A DNA stretch of 64,000 nt from positions 1 to 64,000 of the forward strand of contig VGID01000010.1 of the NCBI GenBank assembly GCA_016868035.1, read 5' to 3'. The notes beneath the pieces are model-generated. The model had not been told where the DNA came from and made no database searches. It saw only the letters and a program-made list of their open reading frames with translations. Shown here one piece after another: positions 26,292 through 36,316 of the stretch (positions within the stretch are counted from its first letter, which is position 1; each line of letters begins with the position of its first letter). The position numbers were made by a program, and so were the translations under genes. The DNA is from Betaproteobacteria bacterium (GTDB taxonomy: Bacteria; Pseudomonadota; Gammaproteobacteria; Burkholderiales; SG8-41).

Positions 26292-28193
26292 ATGTCGAAC
26301 GGTTTCGAGATCCGCGACTCCGAGCTCGAGCTCCACCAGTTCCGCGCACGGCTGTGGGTCGCGGCGGGCTTCGTGTTCGTCATGTTCGGCCTGCTCGCCG
26401 CGCGTTTCGTCTACCTGCAGGTCGTCAAGTACGACCACTACCACACGCTCGCGGAAGCCAACCGCATCTCGATCGTGCCGGTCGTACCCAACCGCGGGAT
26501 CATCACCGACCGCAACGGCGTGGGGATCGCCCACAACTATTCGGCCTACACGCTGGAGATCAGGCCGGGTCGCGTGGACGACCTCGAGAAGCTCATCAAC
26601 GAGCTCGCCGCCGTCGTCGAGATCGCGCCCAGGGACCGCCGCCGCTTCCGGCGGCTGCTCGAGGAGAGCAAGAACTTCGAGAGCCTGCCGATCCGCACCC
26701 GCCTCACCGAGGAGGAGATCGCGCGCTTCGCTGCCAACCGCTACCGCTTCCCCGCAGTGGAGATCAACGCGCGGCCGTTCCGCGAGTATCCCCACGGCGA
26801 GCTCTTCGCGCACGTGGTGGGCTACATCGGGCGCATCAACGAGCGCGACGTGAAGCAGCTCGAGGCGGCCGAGCAGCTCTCCAATTACCGCGGCACCGAT
26901 CACATCGGCAAGGTCGGGATCGAGCAGAGCTACGAGCGGCACCTGCACGGCACCACCGGCATGGCGAAGGTCGAGATCGACGCCGCGGGCCGCGCGATCC
27001 GTTCCCTCTCGCGCGTGGCGCCGATCTCCGGCAACAACCTCGTGCTCACGCTGGATGCCCGGCTGCAGGAGGTCGCCTACAACACATTCGGGGAATTCCG
27101 CGGCGCCCTCGTGGCGATCGATCCCCGCAATGGAGAGGTCCTCGCCTTCGTCTCGAAGCCCGGCTTCGACCCGAACCTCTTCGTGGACGGCATCGACGCG
27201 CAGAGCTGGTCCGAGCTCATCAACTCCCCCGACAAGCCGATGACCAACCGCGCGCTGCACGGCCAGTACCCGCCGGGGTCCACGATCAAGCCCTTCATGG
27301 CGCTCGCCGCCCTCACGCTGGGCAAGCGCACGCCGCAGTACACGATCAACGATCCCGGCTTCTTCACGCTGCCCGGCGTATCGCACCAGTGGCGGGACTG
27401 GAAGAAGGGCGGGCACGGTGCCGTGGACCTGCACAAGTCCATTGTCGTATCGTGCGACACCTATTACTACGGGCTCGCGAACGACCTCGGCATCGACAAC
27501 ATCCACAATTACCTGTCCCAGTTCGGCTTCGGGGCGCGCACCGGCATCGACATCGAGGGCGAGGCGATCGGCATCCTGCCGTCCCAGCAATGGAAGCAGC
27601 GCCGCTTCAAGCAGAAATGGTTCGTCGGTGACACCATCTCCGTGGGCATCGGCCAGGGCTACATGACGGCCACGCCGCTGCAGCTTGCCCACGCGACCGC
27701 GATCATCGCCAACGGGGGCAACGTCGTGCGTCCGCACCTCGTGCAGCACGTGCAGGACAGCCGGACGCTGCAGCTACAAAGCATCGCGCGGCCATCCGCC
27801 CCCAGTCTGGAAATCCGGGCCGATTTCCTGGGCCGAGTGCAGAACGCTCTCGTCGACGTGCTGAGGCCGGGCGGCACCGCGGCGCGCTCGGGAGCGGGCG
27901 CGTCGTACCCCTTCGCGGGCAAGACCGGCACCTCGCAGGTGATCGCGATCAAGCCGGGCGAGCGCTACGACGCGGCCAAGGTGCACGAGCGCCACCGGGA
28001 CCATGCATTGTTCATCGCCTACGCGCCCGCGGAGAACCCGGTGATCGCGCTCGCCGTGCTCGTGGAAAACGGCGGCAGCGGCAGCTCGACCGCCGCCCCG
28101 ATCGCGCGCCAGGTGCTCGATTACTACCTGCTCGGCCGCGATCCGCAGCCGCTGCGCCGGGGCAAGGAGGAGCCCGATGAGCACCGTGATTAG
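26292..28193 (+). CDS. mrdA: Penicillin-binding protein 2 (MrdA)
   Basis: The 633-residue class B PBP is the transpeptidase of lateral wall synthesis. It has one N-terminal membrane helix (about residues 21-43), a pedestal domain with VPVVPNRGIITDRNGVGIA, and a transpeptidase domain with the catalytic Ser330 in YPPGSTIKPF (SxxK), the SxN-position motif VVSCDTYYYG and FAGKTGTSQV (KTG). The start is ATG 26292; the long open frame upstream overlaps mreC and mreD and is a shadow. Its end overlaps rodA by 17 bp. Confidence 0.96.
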   Translation: MSNGFEIRDSELELHQFRARLWVAAGFVFVMFGLLAARFVYLQVVKYDHYHTLAEANRISIVPVVPNRGIITDRNGVGIAHNYSAYTLEIRPGRVDDLEKLINELAAVVEIAPRDRRRFRRLLEESKNFESLPIRTRLTEEEIARFAANRYRFPAVEINARPFREYPHGELFAHVVGYIGRINERDVKQLEAAEQLSNYRGTDHIGKVGIEQSYERHLHGTTGMAKVEIDAAGRAIRSLSRVAPISGNNLVLTLDARLQEVAYNTFGEFRGALVAIDPRNGEVLAFVSKPGFDPNLFVDGIDAQSWSELINSPDKPMTNRALHGQYPPGSTIKPFMALAALTLGKRTPQYTINDPGFFTLPGVSHQWRDWKKGGHGAVDLHKSIVVSCDTYYYGLANDLGIDNIHNYLSQFGFGARTGIDIEGEAIGILPSQQWKQRRFKQKWFVGDTISVGIGQGYMTATPLQLAHATAIIANGGNVVRPHLVQHVQDSRTLQLQSIARPSAPSLEIRADFLGRVQNALVDVLRPGGTAARSGAGASYPFAGKTGTSQVIAIKPGERYDAAKVHERHRDHALFIAYAPAENPVIALAVLVENGGSGSSTAAPIARQVLDYYLLGRDPQPLRRGKEEPDEHRD

Positions 28194-29280
28194 GCGCATC
28201 GGGGGCTACGCGACGCGCCATCTCGACGGGCCGCTGCTCGGCATGCTTGCAGTGCTGATGCTGACCGGGCTGCTCGTGCTCTACAGCGCGTCCAGTGCGA
28301 GCGTTCCGCGGGTATCAGGGCAGTTCATAAACATGCTCGTGGCGCTCGCGGTCATGTGGGTGTTCGCCAACGTTCCGCCGCATTACCTGCTGCGCCTCGC
28401 GTTTCCGGTGTACTTCGTCGGCGTCGCGCTGCTCCTGGCGGTCGCCCTGTTCGGCGAGGTCATACAGGGCGCGCGGCGCTGGCTCGACGTGGGGGTGACG
28501 CGCATCCAGCCCTCGGAGCTCATGAAGATCGGCGTGCCGCTGGCGCTCGCGTGGTACTTCGAGCGGCACGAGGCGGCGCTCAAGCTGCGCAACCACGCCG
28601 TAGCCGCAGTGATGCTGCTCGTCCCCGTCGCGCTGATCCTGCGCCAGCCGGACCTGGGAACCGCGGTCCTCATCGCGGGCTCGGGATTCTTCGTGCTGTT
28701 CCTGGCGGGCCTGTCGTGGCGCGTGATTGCCGGGCTCGCGGCGGCCGCGCTCGCGAGCCTGCCGCTCGCTTGGTCCGCGCTGCACGACTACCAGCGCCAG
28801 CGCGTGCTCACCCTGCTCGACCCGATGCAGGACCCGCTCGGCGCGGGCTACCATACCATCCAGTCCACGATCGCCGTGGGCTCCGGCGGGCTGTTCGGAA
28901 AGGGATGGATGAACGGTACCCAGACCCACCTCGATTTCATCCCGGAGCGCACGACCGACTTCGTATTCGCGGTGTACTCGGAGGAGTTCGGGCTGTTCGG
29001 CAACCTGGTGCTGCTCGCGCTGTTCCTGTTCGTGATCAGCCGCGGTCTCGTGATCACCGCCAACGCCCCGACGCTGTTCACGCGGCTGCTCGCGGGGGCG
29101 ATCACGCTCACCTTCTTCACCTACGCGTTCGTCAACATGGGCATGGTGAGCGGCGTGCTGCCGGTGGTGGGCGTGCCTCTGCCGCTCATCAGCTACGGCG
29201 GCACCTCGCTCGTCTCGATCTGCCTCGGATTCGGCATCCTGATGAGCATCGCCACGCGCAAGAAGCTGGTCCAAACATGA
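28177..29280 (+). CDS. rodA: Peptidoglycan glycosyltransferase RodA
   Basis: A SEDS-family polymerase of 367 residues with about ten membrane helices that works with PBP2. Signature stretches are RRWLDVGVTRIQPSELMKIG, LRQPDLGTAVLIAGSG, the extracellular-loop ETT equivalent IPERTTDFVFAVYSEEFGLFG and the C-terminal GVPLPLISYGGTSLVS. It begins inside the mrdA 3' end and finishes in an ATGA overlap with rlpA, so mrdA, rodA and rlpA are likely coupled. Confidence 0.96.
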   Translation: MSTVIRRIGGYATRHLDGPLLGMLAVLMLTGLLVLYSASSASVPRVSGQFINMLVALAVMWVFANVPPHYLLRLAFPVYFVGVALLLAVALFGEVIQGARRWLDVGVTRIQPSELMKIGVPLALAWYFERHEAALKLRNHAVAAVMLLVPVALILRQPDLGTAVLIAGSGFFVLFLAGLSWRVIAGLAAAALASLPLAWSALHDYQRQRVLTLLDPMQDPLGAGYHTIQSTIAVGSGGLFGKGWMNGTQTHLDFIPERTTDFVFAVYSEEFGLFGNLVLLALFLFVISRGLVITANAPTLFTRLLAGAITLTFFTYAFVNMGMVSGVLPVVGVPLPLISYGGTSLVSICLGFGILMSIATRKKLVQT

Positions 29281-30290
29281 AGTCGAAAGTCGAAAGTCGA
29301 AAGTCGAAAGGGACGACAGCGCTGTCTTGCCGATTCCACTTCCGCCTTCCGCCTTCCGCCTTCCGCCTTGCGTCGGCGATGCTGTTCGCTGCGGCGTTGA
29401 GCGGCTGCGGCACCGCGCCCAGCCGCGATGCGCCCGTCGCGAAGGCGCCGCCAGCGCGCGCCGGAGGCTACTATCTCGACGACGGTCCCGGCGAGAACCC
29501 GCCCGCGAATCTCGACAGCATCCCCGATGCGGTGCCCAGGCTCGAGCCCCTGCACCGCGGCGCGATCCGCCCTTACGTCGTCATGGGCCGGCACTACACC
29601 CCGATGACCGCGCTCGCGCCGTACAAGGCCCGCGGGCTCGCCACGTGGTACGGGCGGCGCTACCACGGCAAGATGACCTCTACCGGCGAGATCTACGACA
29701 TGTACGGCATGACCGCGGCGCACACGGTGCTCCCGATCCCCAGCTACGTGCGCGTCACCAATTTGCAGAATGGCCGATCCGTGATCGTGCGCGTCAACGA
29801 CCGCGGTCCTTTCATCGACAACCGCCTGATCGACGTCTCGTATACCGCCGCGCACAGGCTCGGTATCCTCGCGACCGGGAGCGCGCAGGTCGAGGTGGAG
29901 AGCATCCTTCCGGACGCCACGGGCGCAATGGTCGCAGCGGCGCCCACGCCGGCGCCAGCGCCCCGCGAAGCCGCCCCGGGCCCTGCGGCTTCACCGGCGG
30001 CCGATTCCCCTCCCGCGCCGGCGCACGCCGCCCCCCAGGTCGCGCTCGCGGCAGGTGCAGGCGGTTTCTACCTGCAGCTCGGGGCATTCGGATCGAGGGA
30101 AAATGCGGAGAGCTTTCTTGCGCGCCTGAGGGCGCAGATGGACTGGCTCGCGCAGGCGCTGCACGTCTTCCCCCGCGACGGGCTCCACCGCGTGCATGCC
30201 GGCCCCTATGCAAGCCAGGCCGAGGCGCGGCAGGTCGCGGAGCGCATCACCGAGGCGCTCGGCGCGAAACCGTTCGTGCTCACGCGCTGA
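29277..30290 (+). CDS. rlpA: RlpA-like septal ring lytic transglycosylase with SPOR domain
   Basis: A 337-residue lipoprotein with a lipobox (AAALSGCG), a double-psi beta-barrel RlpA domain (GLATWYGRRYHGKMTSTGEIY to NRLIDVSYTAAHRLG) and a C-terminal SPOR domain (GGFYLQLGAFGSRENAESF to end) that binds denuded glycan. RlpA cleaves glycan strands lacking stem peptides. The first about 30 codons consist of heptamers (GTCGAAA x4 and CTTCCGC x4), so the n-region of the signal peptide is repeat-encoded; the next ATG (29379) leaves too short a signal. The start at 29277 overlaps the rodA stop. Confidence 0.88.
   Translation: MKSKVESRKSKGTTALSCRFHFRLPPSAFRLASAMLFAAALSGCGTAPSRDAPVAKAPPARAGGYYLDDGPGENPPANLDSIPDAVPRLEPLHRGAIRPYVVMGRHYTPMTALAPYKARGLATWYGRRYHGKMTSTGEIYDMYGMTAAHTVLPIPSYVRVTNLQNGRSVIVRVNDRGPFIDNRLIDVSYTAAHRLGILATGSAQVEVESILPDATGAMVAAAPTPAPAPREAAPGPAASPAADSPPAPAHAAPQVALAAGAGGFYLQLGAFGSRENAESFLARLRAQMDWLAQALHVFPRDGLHRVHAGPYASQAEARQVAERITEALGAKPFVLTR
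29282..29366. repeat. Heptamer arrays inside the 5' end of rlpA
   Basis: Four exact GTCGAAA words (29282-29309) and four exact CTTCCGC words (29339-29366), separated by 29 bp, lie directly after the rlpA start. Without a break they encode basic residues (SKVESRKSK; RLPPSAFRL). Confidence 0.92.
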
Positions 30291-30335
30291 CGCCCGGCGC
30301 GTGCGTCACTCGTCGATCGTCGCTCGTCACCCGCG

Positions 30336-31661
<1,326 letters not shown>

Positions 31662-31680
31662 GGCTGGTCAGCGGAAGCGG

Positions 31681-31801
31681 TAAGCGATAAGCGATAAGCG
31701 ATAAGCGATAAGCGATAAGCGATAAGCGATAAGCGGTGAATTGGACTCGCGCCTTACGGGAAGTTCCCGCTCACTGCTCACCACTCACTGCTCACGGGTC
31801 A
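31681..31801. repeat. Heptamer arrays inside the hslV-hslU operon
   Basis: Seven exact TAAGCGA words and one TAAGCGG cover 31681-31736. A second set, GCTCACT, GCTCACC, ACTCACT, GCTCACG, covers 31769-31796 and runs into the hslV stop codon (31801-31799). Confidence 0.93.
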
Positions 31802-32341
31802 TTCGAGCAGTTCGATGACGTGCTGCTGGTTGGTATAGATGCAGAGATCGCCCGTGATGACGAGCGACTTGCGGACGATCTCTTCCGGCGCGAGTTCCGT
31901 ATTCTCCAGCAGGGCGCGCGCGGCCGCCTGCGCGTAGGGCCCGCCGCTGCCGATCGCAAGCAACCCGAGCTCGGGCTCGAGCACGTCGCCGTTGCCGGTA
32001 ATGACCAGGGAAGTGTCGCGGTCCGCCACGGCCAGCATCGCCTCCAGGCGCCGCAGCACGCGGTCGGTGCGCCAGTCCTTCGCGAGCTCCACCGCCGAGC
32101 GCAGGAGATTTCCCTGGTGCTTGTCGAGCTTGGCCTCGAAGCGTTCGAACAGCGTGAACGCATCGGCCGTCCCGCCGGCAAAGCCCGCGAGTATCCTGTC
32201 CTGGTAGAGGCGGCGCACCTTGCGCGCGCTCGACTTCAGCACCACGTTGCCATGCGTCACCTGGCCGTCGCCGCCCAGCGCAACACGCTTGCCGCGCCGC
32301 ACGGAGAGTATGGTGGTACCGTGAAAAAGATCCCGTGTCAT
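31799..32341 (-). CDS. hslV: ATP-dependent protease peptidase subunit HslV
   Basis: The 180-residue proteasome-like Thr protease. The catalytic Thr is predicted at residue 9 in [12 protein letters not shown], so MTRDLFHG would be a propeptide removed on maturation, as in other betaproteobacterial HslV. The core [13 protein letters not shown] and [16 protein letters not shown] are conserved. Upstream (32374-32402) lies a plausible heat-shock promoter. The stop codon TGA is embedded in heptamers. Confidence 0.95.
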   Translation of the reverse strand: MTRDLFHGTTILSVRRGKRVALGGDGQVTHGNVVLKSSARKVRRLYQDRILAGFAGGTADAFTLFERFEAKLDKHQGNLLRSAVELAKDWRTDRVLRRLEAMLAVADRDTSLVITGNGDVLEPELGLLAIGSGGPYAQAAARALLENTELAPEEIVRKSLVITGDLCIYTNQQHVIELLE

Positions 32342-32373
32342 CGGAACAGGGGCTGGAACGTGCCCGCTCGGCT

Positions 32374-32402
32374 AAAGTGGGCGCCGGAAACGCTGCGTCA
32401 AG
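32374..32402 (-). promoter_or_regulatory. Possible sigma-32 promoter of hslVU
   Basis: On the minus strand CTTGAC (32402-32397) is followed after 15 bp by CCCACTTT (32381-32374), similar to the heat-shock consensus CTTGAA / CCCCATNT. It lies about 30 bp upstream of hslV, a known heat-shock gene. A TATAAT at 32413-32408 offers a sigma-70 alternative without a clear -35. Confidence 0.45.
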
Positions 32403-32441
32403 CGCAAATTATACAGGCGGCTCAATGCCCCAGTATTCCGG

Positions 32442-32523
32442 GTTCCAAGTTCCAGGTTCCAGGTTCCAGGTTACGAATTCCGAGTTTCGGTATTCTTGAA
32501 CTTTGAACCTTGAACTTTGAGCT
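32442..32523. repeat. Opposed heptamer arrays between tonB and hslV
   Basis: GTTCCAA, three GTTCCAG and GTTACGA (32442-32476), then TTGAACT, TTGAACC, TTGAACT, TTGAGCT (32496-32523). The two sets are imperfectly complementary and the tonB stop follows 8 bp later. Confidence 0.9.
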
Positions 32524-32530
32524 GGGAGCC

Positions 32531-33265
32531 TCAAGAGGTGCCTTCGAGACGGAACACGATCGGCACCAGCACCCATGATTCGATCGGCTCGGTCCCGCGC
32601 CGCGCTGGCGTAAAGCGCCAGGTCTTCACGGTCTCGAGCGCCGCGCTATCCAGGTGGGTCGAGCCGCTCGTCTTTTCGATATCCACGCGTGCGGCCATCC
32701 CTTCCCGCGAAACCAGCACCTTGAGGGTGACGGTGCCCTGCTCCCCTGCGCGACGCGCTGCCAACGGGTAGCGGGGCGGCGGGTTGCGCAGATACGCCGC
32801 TGCGGCGGCCGCGGGCGCAGGGGCTGCGGCAACGGCCTCGGCCTTCGGCTCCGCGGGCGCGGCGCGGCTCTCGGCCGCCTTCGCCACCGGCACAGTGTAG
32901 GCCGGCTCGGCTGCCGGGCGCTTCTCCGGCAACGCGAGTACCGGGTTTTCTGCCCGCGGGCGCGATGTTTCCACCGGTGGTTGCGCGGGGACCGGGGCCG
33001 TCGGGCGCTTGCGCGCGCGCTGCGCCGGTTCCGGTTCGGCCTGCGGCTCGGCCACCGGCAGCGGCTCGGGTTTCACCAGCACCACTTCCAGCGCGCTGAG
33101 TCGGGTGATCTCGTAATCGTCGTAGCCGAAGCGGGGCAGGAACGCGATCGCCACCGCATGCACCACAGCGCTCGCCGCCAGTGCGAGCGCAAGCAGGCGC
33201 CGGACCCGCCGTGCAGCCGCGTGCCTCGCATCGATCTGTTCCAGACTGTGAAATTCCAGGCTCAC
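32531..33265 (-). CDS. Energy transducer TonB family protein
   Basis: A 244-residue protein with a short cytoplasmic start, one membrane helix (LLALALAASAVVHAVAIAFL), a Pro/Ala/Glu-rich periplasmic spacer (about residues 70-155) and the C-terminal TonB domain (NPPPRYPLAARRAGEQGTVT to WVLVPIVFRLEG). It would couple proton-motive force from ExbB-ExbD to TonB-dependent receptors; neither partner nor a receptor is here. It is the last minus-strand gene of the zinc-linked group, 173 bp below the DUF3299 gene. Joint regulation is possible but not shown. Confidence 0.88.
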   Translation of the reverse strand: MSLEFHSLEQIDARHAAARRVRRLLALALAASAVVHAVAIAFLPRFGYDDYEITRLSALEVVLVKPEPLPVAEPQAEPEPAQRARKRPTAPVPAQPPVETSRPRAENPVLALPEKRPAAEPAYTVPVAKAAESRAAPAEPKAEAVAAAPAPAAAAAAYLRNPPPRYPLAARRAGEQGTVTLKVLVSREGMAARVDIEKTSGSTHLDSAALETVKTWRFTPARRGTEPIESWVLVPIVFRLEGTS

Positions 33266-33438
33266 GGAGTAAGCAACGCTGCAAACGGCGATTATCCGTC
33301 CGGCGCAAGCGCCGCATCAAACGCGTGCGGGGGCCGGAAACAAATACCCGGAAAGAAGGCCCGCTCCAGGGCTTACTTGGTGCTCGAAAATCCGCCGCAG
33401 CGAGTGCGCCGGACGCGATCGGCGCGGCGGCGGAAAGG

Positions 33439-33957
33439 CTACTGCGTGATCGCTACCGCGTCGGTGAGGCGGTAGTAGAGCCCCATCGGGTCGTCTCTCA
33501 GCACCACGAACCGGCCGGACAGGACGATGGGCTCGAAGCCGTACTTGATCGGTACTTTCGCCTGCACCTCGACCAGCTGGTCGGGGCCTCCCGGCAGGCA
33601 GAACGCGCAGGTGGGCGGCATCGCGACGAGCAGGAAGCGCTTCTGCCGATCGCCCATGTCGAGCGGCATCATGAATCCCTGGAGCCGCACTTCTTTCTTG
33701 TCGAGGGCGACGATGCTGCTGGAGAACTGCGGCACGAATTTGTCGCGCTGCCTGACCGGAGTCACCTCGGCGAGCGTCCTCCAGGACACCACGCCTTTCA
33801 GCTCGGGCAGGGGCTTCATCACCATCGGAGCGGGGGGCGGCGCTTCCGCCGGGGCTCTCGCATCCCGGGAGAGCTCCTTCTCCGGCATGCCCTTGAACGC
33901 CCAGACCGCGGTCTGCGAGCCCAGCAGCAGCGCAAAAAACCAGATGAAAAGCCTCAT
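33439..33957 (-). CDS. DUF3299 exported protein (zinc-linked locus)
   Basis: A 172-residue protein with a signal peptide (MRLFIWFFALLLGSQTAVWA) and a DUF3299 domain. The conserved stretch KKEVRLQGFMMPLDMGDRQK leads to MPPTCAFCLPGGPDQLVEV, whose CxxC-containing motif may bind metal. The start ATG 33957 has GGAGGGGG before it. In Pseudomonas aeruginosa an equivalent gene (PA4066) belongs to a zinc-starvation operon with an ABC permease, ATPase and small metal-binding protein, the same companions as here. Molecular role is unknown. Confidence 0.8.
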   Translation of the reverse strand: MRLFIWFFALLLGSQTAVWAFKGMPEKELSRDARAPAEAPPPAPMVMKPLPELKGVVSWRTLAEVTPVRQRDKFVPQFSSSIVALDKKEVRLQGFMMPLDMGDRQKRFLLVAMPPTCAFCLPGGPDQLVEVQAKVPIKYGFEPIVLSGRFVVLRDDPMGLYYRLTDAVAITQ

Positions 33958-34092
33958 ACCCCCTCCTTCAGCCTGTGCGCTGCGCGCGTTGAGCGGCGGC
34001 AATCCGTCCGTTCCAACGCGCGAGGTCAAACCGGCGCCATGCGTCCGGTTTGACAGGAATTCTACTTCAAGTTCCCGCACCCGGCACCCCGC

Positions 34093-34377
34093 TCAGTGCC
34101 GGTGCTTCATCCCGCAATACTTGCCGATCCCCAGCCCCTTGCAGTCCTTGGCAAGCTGGGCATGGCATTCCTTCACCGTCTTGCCGGCCTCCAGGCACTT
34201 CGCGGCCGCGAGATGCGCGTCGGCCATGGCGCGATGGTTGGCGATGTCCTCTTTCACTTCGGCGGCGCTATGCGGCTTCTCCTTCTCCCGCTTCTTGGTC
34301 TCCTGGGCCGGCGCCGGGAATGCCAGAGCGGCTGTCACCATCAACGCAACAATTCCCGACTTCCAATCTACTTTCAT
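34093..34377 (-). CDS. Small exported Cys/His-rich protein, possible metal binder
   Basis: A 94-residue protein with a signal peptide (SGIVALMVTAALAFPAPAQ), then a charged helical segment (KEDIANHRAMADAHLAAAKCLEAG) and a C-terminal Cys/His region (KECHAQLAKDCKGLGIGKYCGMKHRH). Four Cys and seven His in a mature domain of about 70 residues suggest metal binding or disulfide bonds. It lies between the ABC permease and DUF3299 genes, the place taken by PA4063 in the comparable P. aeruginosa operon. I do not recognise a named family. Confidence 0.7.
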   Translation of the reverse strand: MKVDWKSGIVALMVTAALAFPAPAQETKKREKEKPHSAAEVKEDIANHRAMADAHLAAAKCLEAGKTVKECHAQLAKDCKGLGIGKYCGMKHRH

Positions 34378-34407
34378 CGGCTCGTCCTCCTCAATGAAAC
34401 TTCGCGC

Positions 34408-35625
34408 TCAACCCCGGGCCAGGGTGCCGGCGATGTCCGTGCGATAGGCGCGCCACGCCGGCAGCAGCGCCGCGACTACCCCCACGCCGAGCGCGAGCGC
34501 GAAGAGCCATAGCTCGGCACTCATCCACGTCCAGCCCGTTATGGCGACCTGCTTCGCCGCCCGGAACGCGACGCCCAATGCCTCGGTCAGCGCGTGCCCG
34601 ATCACGATACCGAGCGCCGCTCCGAAGCCCGCCAGCAGCGCGCCCTCGAACAGCATCAGAACCATCAGCTTGGCCGGGCTCGCGCCGAGCGTCCGCATAA
34701 CGGCGAGATCGTAGCGGCGCTCGAGCAAAGCGTTGTAGAGCGCGATGAATACGGAAAGCCCCGCAGCGAGGATCAGCACCAGGGCGAAGCCACGCAGCAC
34801 GTCCACGCCCACCCCGATGATGGTGAAGAGCCGCGCCGTTTCGTAGGCCGGCGAGGCCGCCTGCATTTCGCTGTTCTGGTTGATGTAGCGGGGTAGGGTC
34901 GCGGCCGCGATCGGCGAGGCGTACTGAACGAGCAGGGCCGTCAGCTCCTTCTCGTCGTCAGGTAGCAGCTCGGCGATGCGGGCAACGTCCCGGATGTCGT
35001 ATTGATCGGCGTGCACCGCCCAAACACTCGTGACGTCGGTGAGCACGATGCGGTCCACCACGGTGCCGGTGGGCGCCAGCACCCCCACGACCTGATAGGC
35101 GTGTGCCTCGTGCATGTGCTCGCCCTCCCCCACGCCCATGCCGTGCGCGCCAATGAAGGTCGCCCCCGGCCCGAATTTCGTGCGCATGGCGACTTCCGCC
35201 CCGAGCACCGCCTCCAGCGGCGCCTGCCAGAGCCGGCCCTGCGCGAGCCGCGCGTTGTAGTGCTTCACGTAGTCGTGATTCGTGCCGACGATGCGAAATC
35301 CCTTGTAGTTGTCAGCCAGAGCGAGCGGTATCACGGTCTTCACCGCGCGATGGCGCGCCAGCTCCTGCGCCTGCTTCCACGAGATGTTGCCGGTCGGCAC
35401 GTCGAGCTGGTAGATGCTCGAGAGTATGATCTGCATCGGGCTGCCCTTCGCGCCCACCACGAGGTCGATGCCGCGCGCGTCGCGCTGCATGCGCTCCTCC
35501 AGCTGGGACGTGGTCAGCAGCAGCAGGGTGATCGTCGCGATGCCGAGCGCAAGCAGCAGCACGTTGAGCGTCGTATTGAGCGCCCGCGCGCGCAGGTAGG
35601 CCAGACTCACCGTCGCGAGATTCAC
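34408..35625 (-). CDS. ABC transporter permease, MacB/FtsX type
   Basis: A 405-residue permease with an N-terminal membrane helix (LNTTLNVLLLALGIATITLLLLT), a large periplasmic domain (about 45-265) and three C-terminal helices with the FtsX-like core ALLERRYDLAVMRTLGASPAKLMVLMLFEG. Such mechanotransmission permeases often do not import small solutes. The periplasmic part contains a His-rich loop (GAHGMGVGEGEHMHEAHAY) that could bind metal. The GTG start at 35625 has GAGGGGG before it and overlaps the ATPase stop by 4 bp. Confidence 0.86.
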   Translation of the reverse strand: MNLATVSLAYLRARALNTTLNVLLLALGIATITLLLLTTSQLEERMQRDARGIDLVVGAKGSPMQIILSSIYQLDVPTGNISWKQAQELARHRAVKTVIPLALADNYKGFRIVGTNHDYVKHYNARLAQGRLWQAPLEAVLGAEVAMRTKFGPGATFIGAHGMGVGEGEHMHEAHAYQVVGVLAPTGTVVDRIVLTDVTSVWAVHADQYDIRDVARIAELLPDDEKELTALLVQYASPIAAATLPRYINQNSEMQAASPAYETARLFTIIGVGVDVLRGFALVLILAAGLSVFIALYNALLERRYDLAVMRTLGASPAKLMVLMLFEGALLAGFGAALGIVIGHALTEALGVAFRAAKQVAITGWTWMSAELWLFALALGVGVVAALLPAWRAYRTDIAGTLARG

Positions 35626-36260
35626 GGTCGCCCCCTCAGCTCGAAGCGATTGGACATGCGCGCCCTGATGCGCTGATCGTGCGTGGCGATCACCAGGGTC
35701 GCGCCGCAGGCGCGCGCCTGCGAATCGAGCAGCTCGTAGGCCTGCTCGCACCGCGCGTCGTCGAGGTTGGACGTCGGTTCGTCGGCGAGCAGGAGCTTCG
35801 GCCGGTTCACCACGGCGCGCGCTACGGCGACGCGCTGTGCCTGGCCGAAGGAAAGCTCGTGCGGGTAGGCATCGGCCTTGCCGGAGATATCAAGGGTCGT
35901 CAGCACCTCGCGCACCCGCGCCCCGTCCCGGGGCAGGCCGGAGAGATACTGCGCGAGCAGGAGGTTATTCATGACCGTCAGGCTCGGCATGAGATGCAGG
36001 CGCTGCAGGACGATGCCGATGTGCTCGCCGCGGAAGCGGTCGAGAGCGGCGGGCTTGAGCGCCGCAAGATCCTGGCCCGCAATGCCCACGCTGCCGGAGG
36101 TGGGCCTGAGTATCCCTGCGAGTATGTGCAGCAGCGTCGTCTTGCCGCTGCCGGAGGGCCCGAGCACGAGCCAGTGCGCCCCCTGCGCGGCGCGCCATTC
36201 CGGCACTCTCAGCACCTCCCGCCCGTCGTACGCGTGGACCAGTTCGCGCAGCGCGAACAT
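35622..36260 (-). CDS. ABC transporter ATP-binding protein, MacB/LolD type
   Basis: A 212-residue ATPase with Walker A LGPSGSGKTTLLHIL, Q-loop GIVLQRLHLMPSLTVMNN, signature LSFGQAQRVAVARA (a Phe where most have Gly), Walker B KLLLADEPTSNLD and the H-loop His in VIATHDQRI. It pairs with the FtsX-type permease by a GTGA overlap. The start ATG 36260 has AAGGAG upstream. The ZIP transporter gene lies 56 bp upstream on the same strand. Confidence 0.93.
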   Translation of the reverse strand: MFALRELVHAYDGREVLRVPEWRAAQGAHWLVLGPSGSGKTTLLHILAGILRPTSGSVGIAGQDLAALKPAALDRFRGEHIGIVLQRLHLMPSLTVMNNLLLAQYLSGLPRDGARVREVLTTLDISGKADAYPHELSFGQAQRVAVARAVVNRPKLLLADEPTSNLDDARCEQAYELLDSQARACGATLVIATHDQRIRARMSNRFELRGRP

Positions 36261-36316
36261 GCCCTCTCTCCTTTCGCCGCGGTCCCTGCTTGGAACGTCG
36301 CGCGCTCCAATGGTTC

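Noticed and set aside
34408..36260. ABC pair as a classical zinc importer (ZnuBC)
   Set aside because: The permease has the MacB/FtsX layout with a large periplasmic domain, not the ABC-3 fold of ZnuB, and no ZnuA is present.
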